From NCBI GenBank assembly GCA_037954665.1, contig JBBMOL010000047.1:2418001-2482000 (forward strand): 64,000 bases of DNA, in the 5' to 3' direction. The position numbers and the translations under genes were made by a program. This stretch comes from Laguncularia racemosa (lineage: Eukaryota; Streptophyta; Magnoliopsida; Myrtales; Combretaceae). This document shows positions 11,827-23,896 of this stretch, one piece after another. Position 1 is the stretch's first letter, and each line of letters opens with the position of its first letter. The notes under the pieces are model-generated. The model did no database searches. It saw only the letters and a program-made list of their open reading frames with translations, and was not told the DNA's origin.

Positions 11827-13147
11827 TCAAAAAAAAAAAAAATTGAGTTTTGTTTTGATTTTAGTTTTGTTTTGATTCTAGTATTGTTTTGATTTTTTTT
11901 TTCTAATTAGCTGCAGCAAGGATACATATCATCAAATGACACTTTCTAGAGCTTAAAGGGAGAACTCCAATACCAGGGAAGTACCAGTATTTCCTTTCTC
12001 TTATTCTCTAATGTTCCTTGAGTTGTTAATTCCTCTTTAATCGTGCTAAATTAAGAACAGTGAAGACACCGTTTAAGCTAAGTGTAGGGGAGAGGATAAT
12101 AAAATATAGAGAATAGAGAACTGACTTATACTCTGAATGTTTGTCCTTAAGCAATCTTAAGCAATTTTAAGCCAAATTTTCAAAATTATCATGAAATCTG
12201 GAGATTGTACTAAATGTTGTAATAAGCATCTACAAAAATGTGAAATTGACTTGTTCAAATGCTTTACTCACCTACTGTTGTGATTAGAATACGTGGTTAA
12301 AATTAAGTAGTGAAATCTTTAAGAAACAAATTTACCTTGTATTTAGCTTTAGAATTGGAAGTCTAAGAGTAAGTCGAGTCCCTAAGTGAAAAATAAACAA
12401 GTTTACTTCTAGGTTATATTAGCAACTATATACTCTTTGAAGTTTTTGTGAAAAAAAATAAAAATAAAAATAAAAATAAAAAAATAAAAATAAAATCAAG
12501 CATAGCCATTACTCCAATGATTCAACTAATTGAGTTAAGAGTATTCAAACTTGAATGTTAAAGTGAGGAAGAGTCCATAGGGGTATCTCAAAACCCGGTC
12601 ACTTGAGTGACGAGCTCGGGATGTGCCGACTCAATGAACTCACTATAACGATAAGGGCGAAAAAGGCAAAAGTTCATGAAAAGAAGCGGGCAAAAACCCT
12701 TCAAAATAGATGCTTGATCAAATAAAAAGAATAATGAATGTAAACATTCATTGAATTAAACAAGACTTATAATAGAAAGGGAGAAAATCTATGGAAAGAG
12801 TTGATACTATATGCTTTTACTTTATGTTGCAAGGATTATATACTTGATAATATCCAATGAAGTTTAATTAGGTGTTTTTCCTTAGTGGATTAAGTATTTA
12901 CTTTTGGATAAAAATTCTTTTGCTAAACATGTGGATTAAAATTTGTTTTGTTTAGATTAGCTATTAAATTTTGTCCATGGTAATTTGATCACATGAAACC
13001 AGTTTGGTTGAAGTAGTAGACATTAAAATTACAAGTCATGAATTACAAATGAACAGATGCTTGGAATGATGAAAAGAAATTTTTGTATAATCTATGACGG
13101 ATTTCTCAATTGATTTGATTCATTTGCTTGAGGAGAAGCAAGAGTTT
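11827..13147 (+). other. 3' non-coding region of element B
   Basis: About 1.3 kb without an open frame. It starts with an A-tract (from about 11829), has an (AAAAT)n tract at about 12449-12495, and contains blocks shared with E and G, such as TGTGCCGACTCAATGAACTC near 12617 and GAGTTAAGAGTAT near 12532. It occupies the place of pol. Confidence 0.75.
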
Positions 13148-13162
13148 AAGTGTGGGGGAATT
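13148..13162 (+). promoter_or_regulatory. Polypurine tract of element B
   Basis: AAGTGTGGGGGAATT directly precedes the 3' LTR. E and G carry the related AAGTGTGGGGATGT. Confidence 0.8.
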
Positions 13163-14817
13163 TGATAGAGCCATTTTATACTCAATCTTTATAGTATGAA
13201 ATGTGTTAATTTATTATAGATTTTATAGAAATCATAAGGAAATGGTACTTAATTCTATTATGGTGATAAATCAGGTTAAATGGAGTCAAGGGTGCTAATT
13301 CAAGTAAATTAGAGAAGTCATCTACAACTTGGATCAAAGACAAGGATTTACACCGCCGAAGGAAAGTACATGAGTGTGTAGTTGAAGTACACGGCCGTAT
13401 ACTTGGTTTTGAATCAACATGAAAATACACGGTTGAAGTATACGGTCGTGTATCTATCTAGAAGGAGGCACGGTTTGAGGCACGGCCATGGTGCAAACCG
13501 TGCTACACACTGCATGAGAAGGAGAGAGACACGGCTTGTGGTGGAAGACGTGGTGGCAGCCGTGGTGCAAACGGTGGTGGAAGCTTGATGAAGCCGTGCC
13601 ATATACTAAACAACGAGGAGAAATTGTGGAACATCGACCAGAGGATGACATGGCTTGAGATCTGACCGTGGTATAAGCTGTGGCACACACTGATCACGGA
13701 TGAAGACTTGTAAATTACCCACAGAGGAAGGCACGGCTTGACCCACGGCCGTGTTGTAGGGCGTGCCAAGCGGACGAATATTCACTTCTCGAAATCTACT
13801 TGAAAAAGGAAAGATATTTTCGTATCTTGCTAGCAAAAGATCACCTGCCACTCCTTTAACAATATAAATAGAACTAACCCTAGAGGGTTAGAGGCATCTT
13901 GAATCTTGAATCATGAATCTTGGATCATCTTGGAGACAAGAAGGAAAGAAGGAGGCAGAGCAGGCAGTCGGAGAATAGAGGCTTGTTATGTTTTTACTCT
14001 TTATTTCCGTTTTGCTGATGAACATGTGTAGCTAAGCTACTTTTCTAGCCAAAGGGTCATAAATGTTTAATTCTCCACGAATTGTGAGATCTAATTGACT
14101 TGTATTTATTCTATTCTTTGTTTTTGGATATTCATATATCTTCTAATTGTTTTGTCATTATTATCTTTGTTGATTGGTATGAATTAGAGCTCTTCTACTC
14201 AATTAGCAAGTTAATATATTGTCAACTAGTACGTCAAATCCATAATTGTTTGATTGTTCTAGTCTCAGTGGCACAATAACATGTTTGGTTATAAAATAGA
14301 TGATCGAATTCATGTTATGGAGGTATATGATCATGTTTAAATAGGTTATCTTATATTCTACTGGCATGAATTGGTGGTCTCTCTAGTTTTTAATGCTATT
14401 GGTAGATTTAATCCTAAGCGCTTGTCTAGGGTTGTCTAATCGATGAGAGAAATAATCAAAGAGCTTCTCTTGATTATCGAGGAAGTACGGAAAGATAGGT
14501 TGTTAGAGCTTGTTAATAACCATAACCAGTTTATCTAGAAATAAGAATAGAAAACATTTGCATCGATGATCAATTCCTAGAATTAAACTATCTTGATTCC
14601 TTTGGCTAGGCTTTTTATCAATATTCGATTTTATTATCTTGTTTCAACATTATTTGATTCACAAACAAAACCCCCCATTTTTCTTTTCCTCTTTATTCTC
14701 TTTGAATAGAAATATATTTAACCAATCCCTGTGGATTCGACCCTACTCACCACTTTATGCAAATCATATAATCGTCTAGGAGTAGGTTTTTATTTTTGTT
14801 GGATTCGACACCCATCA
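13163..14817 (+). repeat. 3' LTR of element B
   Basis: This 1655-bp copy of 7822-9476 has TATAAATA at 13863-13870 and the palindromic motif region at about 13380-13760. It differs from the 5' LTR by scattered substitutions and an indel around the GTGGTGG repeats. Confidence 0.93.
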
Positions 14818-15276
14818 AAAAGGAACACATAAAAAAAAATTAACCAATTACAACTAGATAGTACTTACTAGTAATAATTAGATGTAACTTAGAAAATCTT
14901 GATATGACTCACTAGAATTCCCAAGCCAACTCGCCACAATTTGCAAGTGAAATTGATAAGAGTAAGAGGCGTGAAGAGGACACCCCACGATAACAGGTCA
15001 AGTGTATATTGTTCCAAAAAGCTCCCTTCTAACCCTACTTTATAAGTGTTTATACTTTCTTTAAATAGGGGAAATTTAATAAAGAAAAATAATAAGTGAC
15101 TAGTTTTAGCACCAAAAGAAAATTACAAGTAAACCCATCATAAGTGGTCAGCTTCTTCACTTCTGTGGAACAATCGTTGGATCGGTTCTTTTTTATTGAT
15201 GTAAGTCCATGAGTGACCCATAATTGATCTTCAGTGAATTTTTCTTGTCATCCTGTAAAACCGATAAATGTACCTG

Positions 15277-18200
15277 CTAGAATGCACAACAATTATATAA
15301 TGGAAAAGAAGATACTAAACAAGTATCCTCGGGGTCTAATTGTTCAAAGAGGACTCTTATTGCCAAATTTTGTAATCTTTTAACTCTTGCCCTAGTGATA
15401 GGTCCTGTAGATATATGATTCTTATCATCTCCTCAGGCTTCAAGGAAAATTTCCCTTAAATTTGGTAGGTCTTCATTAACATCATCTGGCAAATAGGGTG
15501 ATAGATCTGCAACATTAAATGTAGCAGAGACGTCATACCCTCCTAGCAATTCTATCTTGTATGCGTTGTTGTTGATGTGTCTGGCAACTTTAAAAGGTCC
15601 ATCTACTCTTGGTGATAGCTTTTGTGACTTCTTGTGAGGAAACCTGTCTTTATTTCCTTGAAGTTTCTATTGTTCCTGTGTTTTCTAAAGTTGTTTAGCT
15701 GTCTTCTATTGAATTTTCTGAATCTCCTTAGCTCTTTCAACTCCACTTAGGCTTTCTTCCTTTATTGCTGGATTAGCTATGAGATCCAATGGAAGAGTAG
15801 GATTATAGCCATATACAACTTCAAAGGGAGACTTACTGGTTGAACTATGAGTAGACCTATTGTAAGCAAACTCAACAATAGGGAGATACAAGTCCCAATC
15901 AGTAAGATTCTTGCTAACCATTGCTCTCAGTAAGGTACCAAGAGTACGATTAATAACTTCAGTTTGGCCATCAGTCTGTCGGTGGCAAGAGGTACTATAC
16001 ATAAGTTTAATACCAAGTCCTCTCTATAGTGTCTTCTAGAAGAAGCTAGGAAACTTAGTGTCTTTATCAGACACTATACTGTATAGAACACCATGTAATT
16101 TTACAATTTCCTGCACAAAAAGGTTAGCTATAAAAAAGTACATCATCCGTTTTATGACAAGGCACAAAATGGGACATTTTGCTGAATCTATAAAAAAAAA
16201 CCATAATAGATCCTTTCCCCTTTGTGTCTTAGGCAAACTTAAAATAAAATCCATACTGATATCAGTCTAGGGTTTAGTAGGTATAAGCAAAGGCATATAT
16301 TCACCTTGAACCCCTTTCTTTCCTTTTGCCCTTTTACATACTCTACACCTTTCTAGCATCTTATGAACATCCTTATTATGCCCCACTAATAGAAATTTTC
16401 TTTTAACAAAGCCAGGGTTCTTTTTTCACTAAAGTGACTAGACAATCCTCCTTAATATGCTTCCTTCACCAACAATTCTCTCATAGAACCATAAGGTATA
16501 CACAACTTTCCAGCTTTATACAAAAATCCATCAATCATGTAATACCCCTCAAATATCTTCCCCTTAAAACATTTTTCAACAACTACTTTCAGATATTCAT
16601 CATGCATATGTTGTTCCTTCAGCAATTTAAATCCAAGTAGTTTCGATTGTAGAGAAGTGATAAGTACATACCTGCATGATAAAGCGTCTGCTACCATATT
16701 CATGTTACCTTTCTTGTACTTAATCATATAGGAAAAACTCTCCAGAAACTCTACCCATTTGGCTTGGTGTTTTGATAGATTTTGTTGACCCTTGAAATGT
16801 TTTAGTGATTCATGATTTGTATAGATAATGAATTCTTTTTGAAGGAGATAATGCTGCCATGTCATTAATGCCCTCATTAAGGAATAGAATTCCTAATCAT
16901 ATATTGAGTAATTTAAAGTTGCACTACTCAATTTTTCACTAAAATAGGCAACAGGCCTCTTATCTTACATTAACATAGTATCAATCCCTATTATAGAGGC
17001 ATCACACTCTAATTCAAAAATCTTATCTAAATCAGATAAAGCTAATGCTGGAGTACTAGTAAGTTTTACCTTTATCTCCTTAAAACTCTTTTGGGCCTTC
17101 TCACCCTAAATAAAAGGAACATTTTTCTTGGTCAGTTCTGTTAAAGGACTGATAATACTACTGAAGTTATGGATAAAGCGTCTATAAAATGAAGCTAGTC
17201 TATGGAAACTTCTTACCCCAACAATTGATTTTGGTGTTGGCTATTCTCTGATAGCCCTCACTTTCTCCTCATTAACTTTGACACTAGAACCAAATATAAT
17301 AAATCCTAAAAATGTTACCTTAGTTTGGTAGAAAGAACACTTCTGGAGATTTGCAAACAACTGTTGCATCCTCAAGATTGAAAATACTGCCTATAGATGC
17401 TCCACATGATTTTCTAGGTTTTTGCTGTATATCAAAATGTCATCAAAATAAATAACGACAAATTTACCTAAAAACTCCTTCATTACATGATTCATTAATC
17501 TCATAAAAGTACTAGGAGCATTACTCAAACCAAAAGCCATAACCATCCATTAATATAGTCCATGGCTTGTTTTAAAAGCGGTCTTCCACTCGTCTCCTTC
17601 TCTCATCTGAATTTGATGATATTCTCTTTTAAGGTTCACCTTAGAGAATACCTGTGTACCATATAGCTCATTTAACATGTCATCAAGTCTTGGAATAGGA
17701 TACTTGTATTTGATGGTAATTTTGTTGATGGTTCGGCTATTAATGCACATCCTCAAAGTGCCATCCTTCTTAGGGACAAGATGGGTTAGAACAACACAAG
17801 AACTAATACTCTACGTAACAAAACCCTATTCTACCAGCCCATCCACCTGACACTTCAATTCCTTAGCCTCTTTAGGATTCATGCGATACGCAAGTCAGTT
17901 TAGTAAAACTGATCTAGGTAGGAAGTTAATGGCATGCTCTATACCTCTCAAAGGTGGTAAACCCTCTGGTAATTCATCTGTGAAAAGATCACTATAATCA
18001 TCCAGTACCTAAGATACTATAGGGGGTAGATGCTAACGTCCCTCCATCTCTAGGGTATACCTCATCTGCAAAAAATATACCGGTCTCTCATCTGTTATGG
18101 CCTCCTCTAACTCATATTGTCTTACTAATAAAGTCTTTTTCTTCTCAGTTTTATTTACCTGTCTCTGAACCTCTTGGACCTTTGAAGGTTTACTTATCTG

Positions 18201-18737
18201 CCTCTAAACCCCTTGGACCTTTGAAGGTGACATTAGGTTCAATATGATACATTTACCCTCTTTTTGGAACACATAAGTATTTCTGATGCCATCATGAAAA
18301 ACCATTCTATCATAAAACCAAGGCCTGCCAAGTAATATATGGAATGCACATATGGGAAGGATGTCACGTACAATCTCATCATGATATTCATCCCCTATAT
18401 TAAAAGGTACCCTAGCCCTTTGGGTAACATGTAGACTACCTTACTCACTTAGCCAATGCAATTTATAGGGTTTTGGATGTGGGGTAGTTACAAGTTTCAA
18501 TTTCGATACTAATGATGTAGCTACTACATTAGTGCAACTACCGCCATCAATAATAATAGCTCATAGATTACCTTGTACTCTATAAGAGGCGTGGAACAAG
18601 TTTTTCCTCTGCTCATCATCAATAGTAGGAAATGAAGCCAAAGTTTGACGTAGTACATTAATAGATAAATACAGGTCACCTCCCACCTGACTATTAGCCT
18701 TATTGCTAAGTCCTCCATTTACAATATGATTCGACAT
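15277..18737 (-). pseudogene. Chromovirus-like protease-RT-RNase H-integrase of element C, gag missing
   Basis: The ATG at 18737 gives MSNHIVNGGLSNKANSQVGG, the Gag amino end also seen in D (56804), but after SQVGGD the frame jumps to LYLSINVLRQ, which in D lies just before protease. The Gag body and zinc knuckle are therefore gone. Downstream: GSCTNVVA and LLGRPW (protease), [32 protein letters not shown] and [11 protein letters not shown] (RT), [18 protein letters not shown] and NHESLKHFKGQQNLSKHQAKW (RNase H), CHRQTDGQTEVINRTLG and FAYNRSTHSSTSKSPFEVVYGY (integrase). Many stops are present. The tail GPITRARVKRLQNLAIRV reads into the 3' LTR and stops at 15277, as reported for CRM-type chromoviruses. 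Confidence 0.88.
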
Positions 18738-19542
18738 GGTTGATGAATTGATTTGTTGAAACACAAAAAAAATTCAAGATAACTGCAATATACTTTCATG
18801 TTAAATGCAATACACACAATAATCACTCCACGGTACACATACACACTCATGGCTTCACACACAATTCACACTTCAACACACACTCACTTCACAATCCAAC
18901 ATACAACAATCACTCTACGGCACACACATACACTCACAGTGCAGCACCTTTCAAACCACACCACACACACTTCTATGCTATACACTCACACATACCTCAC
19001 CCATGGTGTAACAGCCTTCAAACCACAACACACACACTATGCCACACACACACTCCTCACTCACGGTGCAGCACACACACTTTACACTCCACTTCCAATC
19101 ACAGTAGCTAAACAAAATGGAGACAATTAAAGATACTTCCCTAAATGGTAAGTAAATAATTCAAACTATTCAAAGTGTATTATGATGATCAATACATAAT
19201 AACTCCTTCAACTTAGTGATTGTTTTTTTGAATTTCAAATTGTTTCCAAATCCTCTACGCAATGAAAGCAAATCTAGAAATGAAAATGTGTTCTAATTTC
19301 GAAATCCCCAAGAAAATGCAATTCCCTTCTTCCTCAAACAAGCAACTCACGGCAAGATGAAGAATAAAAAGATCAAGTCTGAAATTTCCACTAACAATTC
19401 CACAATAATAAAGGTATATCACAATACAATCACTTATAATTACTTCAATTCCACTTCAAATAACTTCAATTAAGAAATAGAAGATCAAGAACCCTAATTC
19501 CCAAATTAAAATCATGTAATCCCTTCTAAAAAACATTTGCTT
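18738..19542 (-). other. Untranslated leader of element C
   Basis: About 800 bp without coding potential on the minus strand. It is rich in CACACA and CAACAC (18800-19090), as are the leaders of D and F. The 110-codon plus-strand frame here is a by-product of the CA repeats. No primer site is recognisable beside 19543. Confidence 0.65.
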
Positions 19543-20432
19543 TGAGTGCTCAAAGGATCTCAACACCAATTAACAAGAACACACACAATTGATTCAAATT
19601 CCAATTAAAATAGGTGTGAACAAAATGAAGACAAATTTCCCAAATTGGCGTGAATTCAAGGATTAACAAAATCAAATGGCGTGAACCAAATTAGAAGTGC
19701 TACAAGGGTATTCCAATGCCAATCAATTATAAAGGAATAATGCAATTCCAATCCTTATAATTGGCTTGTAACCCCAACAATACAAAAACCTTAATTTGGC
19801 ATGAAAGGAGCACCAAAAAAAAAAAAAAAATCAACCAATTATAACTAGATATTACTCACTAGCAATAATTGGATGCAACTTAGAAAATCTTAATATGACT
19901 CACAAGAATTCCCAAGCCAACATGCCACAATTTCCAAGTGAAACCAATATGAGTAAGAGGTGTGAAGAGGACACCCCACAACAACAAGTCAAGTGTATAT
20001 TGTTCCAAAAAGCTCCCTTCTAACCCTACTTTGCAAGTATTTATACTTGCTCTAAATAGGGAAAATTTAACAAAGAAAAATAACAAGTGAAAAACAACGA
20101 GTGACCGGTTTTAGCACCAAAAGAAAATTACAAGTAAACCCATAATAAGTGGTCGGCTTCTTCACTTCCATGGAACAATTGTTGGACTAGTTCTTTTTTA
20201 TTGATGTAAGTTCATGAGTGACCCATAATTAATCCTTAGTGAATTTTACTTGTCGTCTTGTAAAACCTATAAATTTATATGCTGGAATGCACAACAATTA
20301 TATAATGGAAAAGAAGATACTAAACAAGTATCTTCAGGGTCTAATTGTTCAAAGATGACCCTCATTGCTAAATTTTGTAATCCTTTAGCTCTTGCCCTGG
20401 TGCTAGGTCCTATAGGTATATGATTCCAATCA
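19543..20432 (-). repeat. 5' LTR of element C
   Basis: An 890-bp uninterrupted copy of the LTR split at 7556-15427. TATA region GCAAGTATTTATACTTGC is at 20033-20050. Its outer end carries a second copy of the Pol tail (GPSTRARAKGLQNLAMRV on the minus strand). Confidence 0.9.
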
Positions 20433-21240
20433 TATACCCTATTATCTAAATGGTAAATTATAGAGTTTGATTGATCTAAAAACTATAATGAAATACTAAC
20501 TAAAGAACTAACGCTTTATTGAAAGATAGAAAAGTAAAGCAGTTTAGAATTAACTTTAAAATGATAAAACTAGTATATAGACTTTGTTTTTCCTATGAAT
20601 TATTATGTGACATTAACAAAGTATTCAAATCCTTTTCAAATTTCATTGACTAGGGGAATTTCTAGTTTAAGCTAATAACTTTTTCAAGCTTATCAAGCCT
20701 ACTATTAAATTTACCTATTTGAATCTCTACATAATAACATAATTTAAAGACCGCATTAAAAACAATACATTCTTGTAACTAAATTAAATAAATTTAGAAG
20801 AATTATTTATCTTATTTCTAAAATTACATTAATTATTTTCAAACATGCCAGATCTAATTATACGTTAGATTTTTCAACCTTAATTTATAATATCACATAG
20901 ATAGGAAAATACTCTAGAAATATTAATCTAATAAAAATATCAAGAACACATGTATGAATTAAGAAACATAAGAATTCATTAAATAATAAAATAGAAATCT
21001 CAGTCATATAATAAACCTAGGTTCCACAAATCTAGATACTAAGCAAAATTATGCACTACCCATGTTAGAAACCAAATTCTTCAATGATGTATAAAAATTT
21101 ATCATCAAGGAAATCAACTAAAACAAAGAAAACCCTAATTTCTTGAAGTGTAGAAAAGTAGTCGTCTTATCTCTATCTAAAACCCTGAAACAACTTAGAA
21201 AAAATGTCTCTTTTTCTTTATGTTAAAATCATCTTCTATT

Positions 21241-21298
21241 TATATAATGCGCGTAAAAAACTTTATGTTTATATAATGCGCGTAAAAAACTTTATGTT
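21241..21298 (-). repeat. 29-bp perfect tandem duplication covering the TATA region of the A LTR
   Basis: TATATAATGCGCGTAAAAAA and nine following bases occur twice back to back. On the minus strand each unit offers a TTATATA box, so the core promoter may be doubled. Confidence 0.7.
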
Positions 21299-21747
21299 TT
21301 TGGCCAAGATTCTATCCAACATAGTCGTGTTTTGGGTCATATCTAATCATAGCTTAAAATCGTGTAAAACGTGACGTTCCAATAAACACAACCTTAGACA
21401 CAGTTGTGTCTATAGGTCGTGTCTAAATCAATTAAACCAGAAAGATACCAATGAACACAATCGTGTCTAGAGGTCATGTATAAATTTGTTAGATCAAGAA
21501 GATATATGACCTTTAGACATAGTTGTGTTTAGAGGTCGTGTTTAACTTCAAAACTTCAAAACTTCTCCAATTTAGCTCTAAATTGAGTAAAATTGCATTC
21601 ATTTTCTTCCTTTGTAATTCCACTATCCATCAAAGCCCTAAAATAAAAAATTACCCAATTAAAATTTAAATTCTAAAAAACATGCCAAAGTTAGGAGAAA
21701 AACATGTTAAATCTCACTAATATATATATATAATTGAGCACTTATCA

Positions 21748-22375
21748 ATTACTCAATCTCTTTACTTAGTCAATAGCACCATAGGCTTCCTCCTTTGAGA
21801 TTGAGGTTGAGATCATACCTATAGATATGGATAGATTGTTGCCATAAACGACTTCAAATGAGGACTTACTAATGGAGCCATGTGACAATTTATTGTATAC
21901 GAACTCAACAATTGGCAAACATAAGCCTTAATTGGTAAAGTTCATACTAATTATAGCTCGGAGAAGGGCTCCTAGGGTTCTTTTGATGACCTTAGTCTAG
22001 CCATCTATTTGTGAGTGGCTAAACATGTTAAACATCAACTTTGTGCCTAATCTCTTCCATAACATCCTCCAAAAGAAGCTCAAAAAATTTTGTTCTCTGT
22101 CTTAAATGATGTTGTGGGGCACTCCATGTAGCCACACAATCTTCTACATAAAATAGCTAGCAATATAATGTGTGTCATCAGTCTTGTAGTATAGGATAAA
22201 GTGACGCATCTTGTTGAACTGGTCTATGACTACCATGATGGAGTTATGTCTTTAAGCTATTCGAGGTAACCTAAAGGAAAAATCCATACTTAGGTCATTC
22301 TATGGTTAGTTAGGGATGGGCAACGGTAGATAGTTCCCATAACCTTCTTGCCCTTTACCTTCTTGCAAGTGGCAC
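21748..22375 (-). pseudogene. Ty3 integrase core fragment, probably element N
   Basis: Minus-strand translation with several stops reads CHLQEGKGQEGYG-like zinc-region remains, then DFSFRLPRIA, VVIDQFNKMRHFI, IVWLHGVPHNII, then KRTLGALLRAIISMNF, LPIVEFVYN and KSSFEVVYGNN. These are the core and distal integrase of a chromovirus-like Pol. Element A is inserted at 21747. It is in the right orientation and domain order to be the distal part of N (RT at 29325-30000), but it could be a separate relic. Confidence 0.7.
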
Positions 22376-22811
22376 TGATAGTGTAGGCAAATGTACCTAT
22401 CGATTAATTTAATATAGTGAATTAATTACAAACGTCATCTCACAGAGACTACAATTACTAATATTAACTAAGACTTTATTAACTAGTCATTAAATTAAAA
22501 TGTATTGATTAACTAAGAAATTCTAATTATTTAACTAATAATGACTAAAATAATGGGAAGAAAGTAGATATACTAAAGAGTTTGAATTAATATTGTAAGG
22601 ATACGTATTTAGATTTAGTTTCTCCCTAAGATCATATATAACTTATTAAAGTTAATTCCAATTTCATTTTTATTTTCTTAATCGTAGAAATTCCGTAATC
22701 AAATTAATATCTTTCTCAAGATTATTAATTTTTAATCTTAAGTTGATAAATCGAGATCTCTTTCTAATTAAAACCACTAAAATTGCATTGATGATCTTTG
22801 AATTCCACTAT
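22376..22811 (-). repeat. Fragment M: Athila-like LTR remnant
   Basis: It starts TGATAGTGTAGGCAAATGTACC, which resembles the G LTR edge (GGCAAGTGTACC, ATCAAGTAATATAGTGA). It is AT-rich, has no open frame and stops where the J gag sequence begins. Its other end and TSD are lost. The right boundary is approximate. Confidence 0.45.
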
Positions 22812-23896
22812 TAGGTTGAGGTATCGTACACTTGATGAGGCTATGCAATTAGCCTTGAAAGTGGAAAGGCAAAGGTGATCCAATCTGTTTCGGGTTACTA
22901 ATAGTAGGCCCAGTACTACTACTAGGCCCATGGGGGCTGATGGTTAGTTGAGTGAACGAAAGGGAGTAGGTGCGCCTATCAGGGTAGTAGATAGAGTTAC
23001 CCCTAGCACAGACAAAGAGAAGATGATTTCTGGAAAGGGCAAAGAGGTAGTTGGACCTGATGTTAGGCAGTTAGTATCGGGGTTGACTAGTGGGAAGATA
23101 CTCTAGATTAAATGCTTCAAATGCATAGGATTTGGACATATGGCTGCACAATGTCCTAATAAGAGAGTAATGGCAGTCATGGAGGGCATCGAAGAAGAAG
23201 AAGATGAAGAAGAAGCTATCGAGCCTATAGATCTATCCATGGCTTTGTAGGAGTACTATGATGATTAGAACACTAAGACACATGAGGATAAAATGGGTGA
23301 ACATTACTCATCTATTAATGTGTTGCACAAGGTTTTGACTATATCTCCGGATGCTAGGGATAAATAGAGTAAGAACCTATTCCACGCACTTTGCTGGATC
23401 CGAGGTAACCTTTATGTGCTAATCATTGATAGTGGTAGTTGCACTAATGTCATATCTGCTGCACTAGTAGATAAATTACAGCTAGCCACTAGCCCACATC
23501 CTAGCCCTTACAAATTGCATTGGTTGGATAACCGGGATAATCTACATGTTGCACAAAGGGCAAAGGTGCCAATCAGTCTAGGAAAGAAATATCATGATGA
23601 GATCATCTATGATGTGATTCTAATGTGCGCCTTTCATTTATTGTTGGGTAGACCCTAGATATTTGATAGAAAGGTGTTACATAACGAGTTCAAAAACACT
23701 TACATGTTTTGAAAGGATGGATTACAGATAGTCTTGATGCCTATGTCTCCACTTGAGGTGCGTTCTTTCCAAGAACAAATTAGGAATATCTCTAATTCTT
23801 CTAAAAGATAGGCAACCAGGCCAACAAAGGCATTGAGTTTCAATCTAAGAGATGACCTCTAGATTTGAGGGCAAATCTTTCAGAGGCTCAAGGAGA
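22812..23896 (+). pseudogene. Chromovirus-like Gag carboxyl half and protease of element J
   Basis: The gag reading starts at EAMQLALKVERQ and reaches the intact zinc knuckle CFKCIGFGHMAAQC near 23120-23160, then an acidic stretch EEEEDEEEAIEP. Protease has LIIDSGSCTNVISAALVDKL (from about 23419) and HLLLGRP; WL after it is replaced by a stop. Further stops occur at the stretch before 23280 and in the tail. The tail ends in the PPT-like GAGGCTCAAGGAGA directly before the LTR. Gag would package RNA and protease mature it; polymerase and integrase are absent. Confidence 0.82.

Larger units (their letters stand above)
7822..14817 (+). mobile_element. Element B: Athila-like Gag-protease-only retrotransposon
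   Basis: The element is 6996 bp with two LTRs of exactly 1655 bp (7822-9476 and 13163-14817), TG...CA ends and TSD GAAAG (7817-7821) / AAAAG (14818-14822), one base having changed. The internal part holds a tRNA-Asp primer site, a Gag-protease frame with three stops, a hairpin, a long non-coding 3' region and a PPT. RT, RNase H and integrase are absent, so it is a non-autonomous element. LTR substitutions and a compensating indel in the GC-rich array show it is older than E. Confidence 0.94.
7556..15427 (-). repeat. 3' LTR of element C, interrupted by B
   Basis: The LTR begins TGATGTGCTC at 7556, continues to 7821, resumes after the B TSD at 14823 and ends TTCTTATCA at 15427. Own length is about 870 bp, against 890 bp for the right copy at 19543-20432. 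Matching blocks include CAACACCAATTAACAAGA and ATTGGCGTGAATTCAAGG. Confidence 0.88.
7556..20432 (-). mobile_element. Element C: chromovirus-like Ty3 element lacking gag, with B nested in its 3' LTR
   Basis: Perfect TSD TATAC at 7551-7555 and 20433-20437. The 3' LTR is split (7556-7821 and 14823-15427) by B; the 5' LTR is 19543-20432. Between them lie a PPT (GAGGAGA next to 15427), a Pol pseudogene without gag, and a CA-rich leader. The expected initiator-Met primer site beside the 5' LTR is missing; ATTTGCTT directly precedes TGAGTGCTC, so a short deletion there is likely. It is a member of the same broad family as F, D, J and K, sharing LTR ends and the palindromic TATA region. Confidence 0.9.
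1..21747 (-). mobile_element. Element A: Athila-like Ty3 retrotransposon, split by nested insertions and cut by the left window edge
   Basis: Visible pieces are 1-202, 5326-7555 and 20438-21747. Copia element Q separates the first two and element C (with B inside it) separates the last two. Read on the minus strand the order is 5' LTR, decayed tRNA-Asp primer site, Gag, protease-like domain, then unassigned sequence to the window start. The gag and protease motifs match those of B and E, which I assign to the Athila type from the motif set LFPFSL, CPHHGLP-like and ILGRPFLA-like together with the tRNA-Asp primer. The right LTR end is followed by ATTAC; its partner lies outside the window, so the TSD cannot be checked. 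Confidence 0.75.
7499..21747 (-). repeat. 5' LTR of element A, split by element C
   Basis: The LTR starts TGTGAAAAATACG at 7499, is broken at 7555 by element C, resumes at 20438 and ends GCACTTATCA at 21747, for about 1367 bp of its own sequence. It contains a TATA-bearing 29-bp duplication (21241-21298) and a stretch of GTCGTGT/ACACAAC motifs at about 21300-21545 like the arrays of other LTRs here. Confidence 0.7.

Noticed and set aside
18798..19130. Plus-strand Thr/His-rich frame of 110 codons
   Set aside because: It arises from the CA-rich leader of element C, opposite to the direction of transcription.
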